Source of the DNA: Arbacia lixula
Lineage: Eukaryota; Echinodermata; Echinoidea; Arbacioida; Arbaciidae
Direction of reading: 5' to 3'
NCBI GenBank assembly: GCA_963669155.1
Contig: OZ022594.1
Coordinates: forward strand, 18,698,274-18,762,273
DNA: 64,000 bases
The notes beneath the pieces were generated by a model, which ran no database searches, was not told the origin of the DNA, and saw nothing but the letters and a program-made list of their open reading frames with translations. Below, piece by piece: positions 50,501-56,500 of the stretch (positions are counted from its first letter, which is position 1; each line of letters opens with the position of its first letter). The position numbers were made by a program, and so were the translations under genes.

Positions 50501-53500
50501 AAAATCATGGATAAACTAATGGCTGTTCATGATTCCTTTTAGCCTTGTAAACAGGGTGTCCCATTTGCAAAAGTCATGAAACTCAGCAGGAATCAGCAGT
50601 ATTTGCTAACAGTAACATGTTACAACAATAGACATTGCTTCACAAATATTTTCAGGAAAAGTGAAAAACTATCCTTGTTTTAGTTTGAAACGCACCGACC
50701 ATAGTCTTCATTCATAATCGTAATATCCCTGTCAGCACACAATGCAGGTATTGCTCCCATTGAACGCACGCACTGTGGAACGGATCGGTGCAGACCATAG
50801 TACACAGCGTCCTCTGGTCTCTAGGCTATGGGTTTCAGATGACCCGCCCAAAATCTCAAAATCTGCGATCGCTATAATTTTGCCTAAAATCAGTTTTCAA
50901 CTTGATTATTAGGAGTTAAGTGTTATACAGTACTTTATGTTTTTCCATTTTCTGTAGTTTTTACATTTATTTGACATGCAAAGGGGAAACCCTGTCTTGA
51001 AATCTGTCAAACCACATTGATACTGCTCTGATATTGCTCACACATTCTCATATGCATCTCATAGATAATCTCCAGGCGCATCTTAGTAACTTTTGGGAGG
51101 AATGATAATTTCTCACACCACTCTATCCCTATCCTGTAAGTAGTTTGGATGTTGCCTTTCTCTCTTTAGATACCAAGGATGTGTGCGTCCCCTGCCGCCC
51201 CATGTCAGAGAAGAACAAGAGGCCAACCCCGGAGGAGTTTGAAGAGTTCTTGCCCTTCTTCCTGGAAGACGTCCCTGGCGTCTCCTGCAGCAAGGGGTGA
51301 GGAGGAGGAGGAGGAGGAGGAGGAGGAGGAGGAGGAGGAGGAGGAGGAGGAGGAGGAGGAGGAGGAGGAGGAGGAGGAGGAGGAGGAGGAGGAGGAGGAG
51401 GAGGAGGAGGAGGAGGAGGAGGAGGAGGAGGAGGAGGAGGAGGAGGAGGAGGAGGAGGAGGAGGAGGAGGAGGAGGAGGAGGAGGAGGAGGAGGAGGAGG
51501 AGGAGGAGGAGGAGGAGGAGGAGGAGGAGGAGGAGGAGGAGGATAGTGACGATGATGGTGATGGTGATGATGAGGAGGATGGTAATGATGGTGATGGTGA
51601 TGGTGGTGGTGATAGTGGTGGTGGTGGTGGTGGTCATGGTGGTGGTGGTGATGGTGATGGTGATGGTGATGGTGATGGTGATGATGGGGATAGTGGTGGT
51701 GGTGGTGATGGTGATGATTGTGATGATGATGAGGAGGAGGAGGATGGTGATGGTGATGAGGATGAGGGTGGTGATGTTGATGATGATGAGGAGGAGGATG
51801 GTAATGATGGTGGTGGTGATGGTAATGATGATGGTGATGGTGATGGTGGTGGCGGTGGCGGCTGCAGCGGCGATGATGAAGATTATGGTGATGGTAATAA
51901 TGATGATGATAATGATAATAATAATGATGAAATAATAATAGTGATAATGAGGATAATACACGCTTGTCTTTGACATCGTTCTAAATGCGTGTATGTATCT
52001 CATGGAGTTCTAACTTTTTCTCAAACCTGTTCACAGAGGTAAAGCAGCATATGCCTCTGGAGTGAACTTCACTGACGACACCAAGAAGACAATTGCATGT
52101 AAGTGCTTGAGCTTTGAAAGATACATATGCATGGACCATTGCATAGGAAGCCGTGAAATATTGACACAGGGGTCCAGTCAGGGCCACTCAGCTCTTGTAA
52201 TGCACAAAAGAAGCCCTTTGGAGAACAAAAAAGGCCCTACGAAAATGTTAATTATCACATAGTATAATGCAGTATTCGTTTCATGTGCGAAGAGTTGAAA
52301 AGTAGCCCCCGTAAACTATTAATTTGTATAGGTAATTGATGAAAATGGTTAAGATTATGGGTAAGATAATGATGGGACTTGTGATCATGGTGGTACACTT
52401 GTGCCATCATTATGGGTCCGGGGGGGCGGGGTCACTGAGATGTGCGTAACTTACACACAACTTTACGCATGACTGGTGACCTGTTCCTGTCTTTAACATT
52501 GGGGGAATTAATTTATGAAGATCAGATTTCAACTGTAGCTGATGGAATTCAAAATCATTGAGCATCTGATTAAGCAGAAGAACTGGTTTCATGCTCATTA
52601 ATAACCTTTAAAGTCTTTTCATCATGGATTAATTCAAATTCTTGTCAGGGATTGCATCGTAATCTAAATAATGCGGCCCTGGGTCCCGTTGCATAAAACT
52701 TAAATTAATAAATTAATGGCAACTCTGTCATTAGTGGTAACTACCATGGTAACACCGCTTGACAGTCAATCAAATTCAAGGTTTCCGTAGAAGTTGCCAG
52801 TGATAGTAAAGTTACCATCAATGGTAAGTTTTATGCAACAGGGCCCAGGACCTTGTCTTTCTCAAGAATTGTGATTGATCATAACTTGACATGGGATTGA
52901 TGTCAGTTGTAGCTCTGTACGTTATAGATTAGATTTATTAGGGGCATTAGACTAAATGAATCCAGATCAATCGCAAAACCAGGCCCTAATCTTCTTTTTG
53001 ATTTCTCTGTGCAGCGACATATTTCATGACGTACCACACCACCATGAGGAATTCCTCGACGTTTGTGGACGGGCTGAGGATGGCGAGGGAGATCTCCCAA
53101 AACATCACGACCATGATCAACATGACTGACCATCCAGGCTTCGATGTCTTTCCCTACAGGTGAGGCAAGGGGGTAGCTGGAGGGGGGGGGGGGGGGGCAA
53201 TTTGATACGTGTCTGGGGGGGTGATTTGATACGTGTCGGGGGGGGGGGGGTGCATGGAGGGTGCGGGAGGGGGGTATAAATGGTTGGGTTGGGGAAGTTT
53301 TCTGGGGTTGACAAATGTGAACCCGGCTCTAATAACACTTCATACATTATTGATGCAATTTTGATACATGTATGGGGGGGGGGGGGCAATTTGATACGTG
53401 TCTGGGGGGTGCATGGAGGGTGGGGTGGTGGGGGAGGGGGGGTATAAATGGTTGGGTTAGGGAACTTTTCTGGGGTCGACAAATTACCTCCATGTGAACC

Positions 53501-56500
53501 CGGCTCTAATAACACTTCATACATTATTGATGCAATTTTGACAAATGATGCATGCAAAACTCACTGAGCACTCACTAATTTTTTCAAGAAATGTGCTGCA
53601 TGAGCAACCCTGATCAGCATACTCGGTAAGCACGATTGTTATGCCTCTGCCGCAAATGCGCTGTAAGAAATTAAGATTACCAAGAAAGATGAAAAACATT
53701 CACCATGCAATACACCATAGTAGTTACTATATATACAGTGGAGCCTGAGATCAAATGCACAGTGATTGCAATCAACTGCAATCAGCTCGATACATTGACT
53801 GCAATGTGACTGCAATTGATTGCAATCAGCTGTGATGTTGCTCTCAGGCCCAACTGTACTATCGAATACAACATAAATGTACCAGATCGAGAGATTGTAC
53901 ATAACGATGATGCACAATATTTATTATGTTGCAGCGTGTTCTACGTGTACTACGAGCAGTACCTGAGCATCGTGCACGACACCGCAGTGTCGCTGGGGAT
54001 CGTGCTGGGGGCTGTGTTCGGCGTGACCTTCCTGCTGCTCGCCTTCGACCTGTCTGGCGCCCTCATCAGTACCGTCACCATCGCCATGATCACCCTGGAC
54101 ATGATGGCCATGATGTACCTGTGGGGCATCGACCTCAACGCCATCTCCCTCGTCAACCTTATCATGGTGAGTTACCAAGGCAACCAACACTGGCTTCTGA
54201 CGAAAGAATGTCAGATTCATATTAAGTCGCTATATATTTTTTTTTTCAAGACAGTAAGGAGGCAATCATATTCATTTGACGACAGTGACCTCAACTCCAT
54301 CTCGCCAACCCCATCATGGTCAGTTACCATGGCGATGCCACCTCAACACTGGCATCTAAAGAGAGAATCAATCTGAAATGCTATAGTGAAGTCTGCTGCA
54401 AGTGACCATCTGTATACAAAAAGCATGTTTTGTGCTTCTCATTGAAAAATACACAGTAAAGTAATCTGTACATAAAAACTGTATGGGTATTAGAAATGTA
54501 CATCATATGTATTATCCATTCATTTATTCCTTTGATGTCTATCAGTATTGCAATACAGTTGTGTTATCACATCCTATGTTTTGCAACTCTCTTGTTTGCA
54601 AAGTTTCTCTTTCCTTCTGCCCATATTTCAGTGTGTGTTTTCTTATTTACAGTTCACCTTCTCTGTGCCAAGGGTACATAAAATATGCTGCCCTAATCTG
54701 ACAAAAGGAAGCAACTGACAAAAGAGACTGTTCTTGTAAATGAGCAAAATGTGTCTGTCACTTGCATTGACATCAGTGCAACACCACATCATGTTAGATT
54801 GAATATCTCGCAGCAAGATGAATATTTCTTGTCCAGATTTTGCATGTATGTAGGGGAATGCTGGGTACAATCTTAAAGGCCCATGCAATTGGGAGATACT
54901 GTAAAATGCGTGATTCCGTAAGCCCCATTCAGTCGTGCACAAACCCCGTGTGTTATGCGTGCTCGTCAGACTAGTCTAGCAACCTCGGAAAGTGTCCGAC
55001 TGTTGCAGGGCCCAGCAGGGGTGACTCTGATCTATATGCGATGCGGCCAGCGGGGACGCGGCAGGCCGGCCAGGCTGGGCAGCTAGCTAGCTACGTATCG
55101 TAGCGAAGCTCGCATGATATGTAACAGCGATAGCTTGCACGCAGCATACGCGGCGCAGCGAAACAAATACATGTACTAGTACTGCATGGAGCCGAGTGCG
55201 CGAGCTGTCACATGTTCGTTCAGTGTTCAATTTCACTGGTCCTAAATATGGGGGTTATAATGCCTGCAATCCCGAGAAAGCGAATTGCTCTTGAATACAT
55301 GAATTACTAGTGGCTGGCCGCTTTAAAGTACCAGCGACCCAGATTTGAGTGATTTGTCACTTGCTCCCTTTTGTCAGAGTAGGGCAGTGTGGTTTTTTCT
55401 GGCTTAGTTCCAAGAGGTTCGTAGTGAACACGCTTTGTATAATGACTGTAACTGTTATCCATTGTTTCTCCATGTGCAGTCTGTTGGTATCTCGGTGGAG
55501 TTCTGCTCACACATTGTGCGCGCATTTACGATGAGCACTCATGAGACCAGACTGGAGCGAGCGGAGGACGCCCTCGCCCATATAGGAAGCTCGGTGAGTA
55601 CTTTGCGAAAATTTCACTATCACCCCGTCATCTAAGCGTCTCCATTAGATTAACTCCGTTATTTGGTGCATTTCTTGTCTTCTATATTCAGGCTGAAATG
55701 GTCCGTATTGTTTGAGGGGTAGCATAAATAGACGATAAATGGCTTGTTTTTATAAGATTTTGCCATCTATGAAAGAGTTATTCAACTTGCCTGCGTCTTG
55801 TACATTGTAGTTTATGGCTGTAAACTTGTGAACTGTCAAAATGTGATATGTTAATGGCTTTGTATGTGGAATTCCCCATTTGTTAACTTGTCGACTGTCA
55901 AAAGGTGATCTGTAACTGGCTGTCTATATGGGATTCCCCATTTGTAAACCCCTGAACTGTCAAAAAGGTGATGTGTAACTGGCTTTTTGTAAGCCCGTTC
56001 ATGTATGTCACCTATTTTCAAAGTAAGCACATTATTTGCTGCAATTTTGCGGATGTTAGCTGCATATATGAATGGGAGTTACTCCAGTAATGCGGTCTTT
56101 GCTTTGCGGATGGAACCTAGTAAAAATAAACCTTATAAACTCCATCAGCAAAATAGCCATAAATGTTCCGTGTTGTGCATCATGCTCTGACATGCGTTTC
56201 GCTAATCTTAGTGCTGGTATTACTTCGTGGAACGTATAACCTTTGCATGTTTGCGCCAGCTGAGGGTGTGTAGTGAGTACACCCTGTCCAAAATACTGCA
56301 ATAATGCAGCTTTATAGTGTATATGAGCATGGTTTCTAGAGGCTCGCTGGAAACTTTCTTACCAACATGCATCGATAATATAGCGGTATATGACTCAACA
56401 CCTGAGGGCGCTGCTCAGTGGCAACCCGTTCGCATGATTTTTTAGTGCAATCTTTTTAGTTCCATTTTGTCTATTTTCGTCAGTTTTCCTGTGCAACATT

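Noticed and set aside
51113-52003. Long open frames (about 212-296 codons) across the GAG/GAT tract on both strands
   Set aside because: They are poly-Glu, poly-Arg or poly-Leu readings of a triplet microsatellite inside NPC1 intron 15; only the short exon 15 part is coding, in a different frame.
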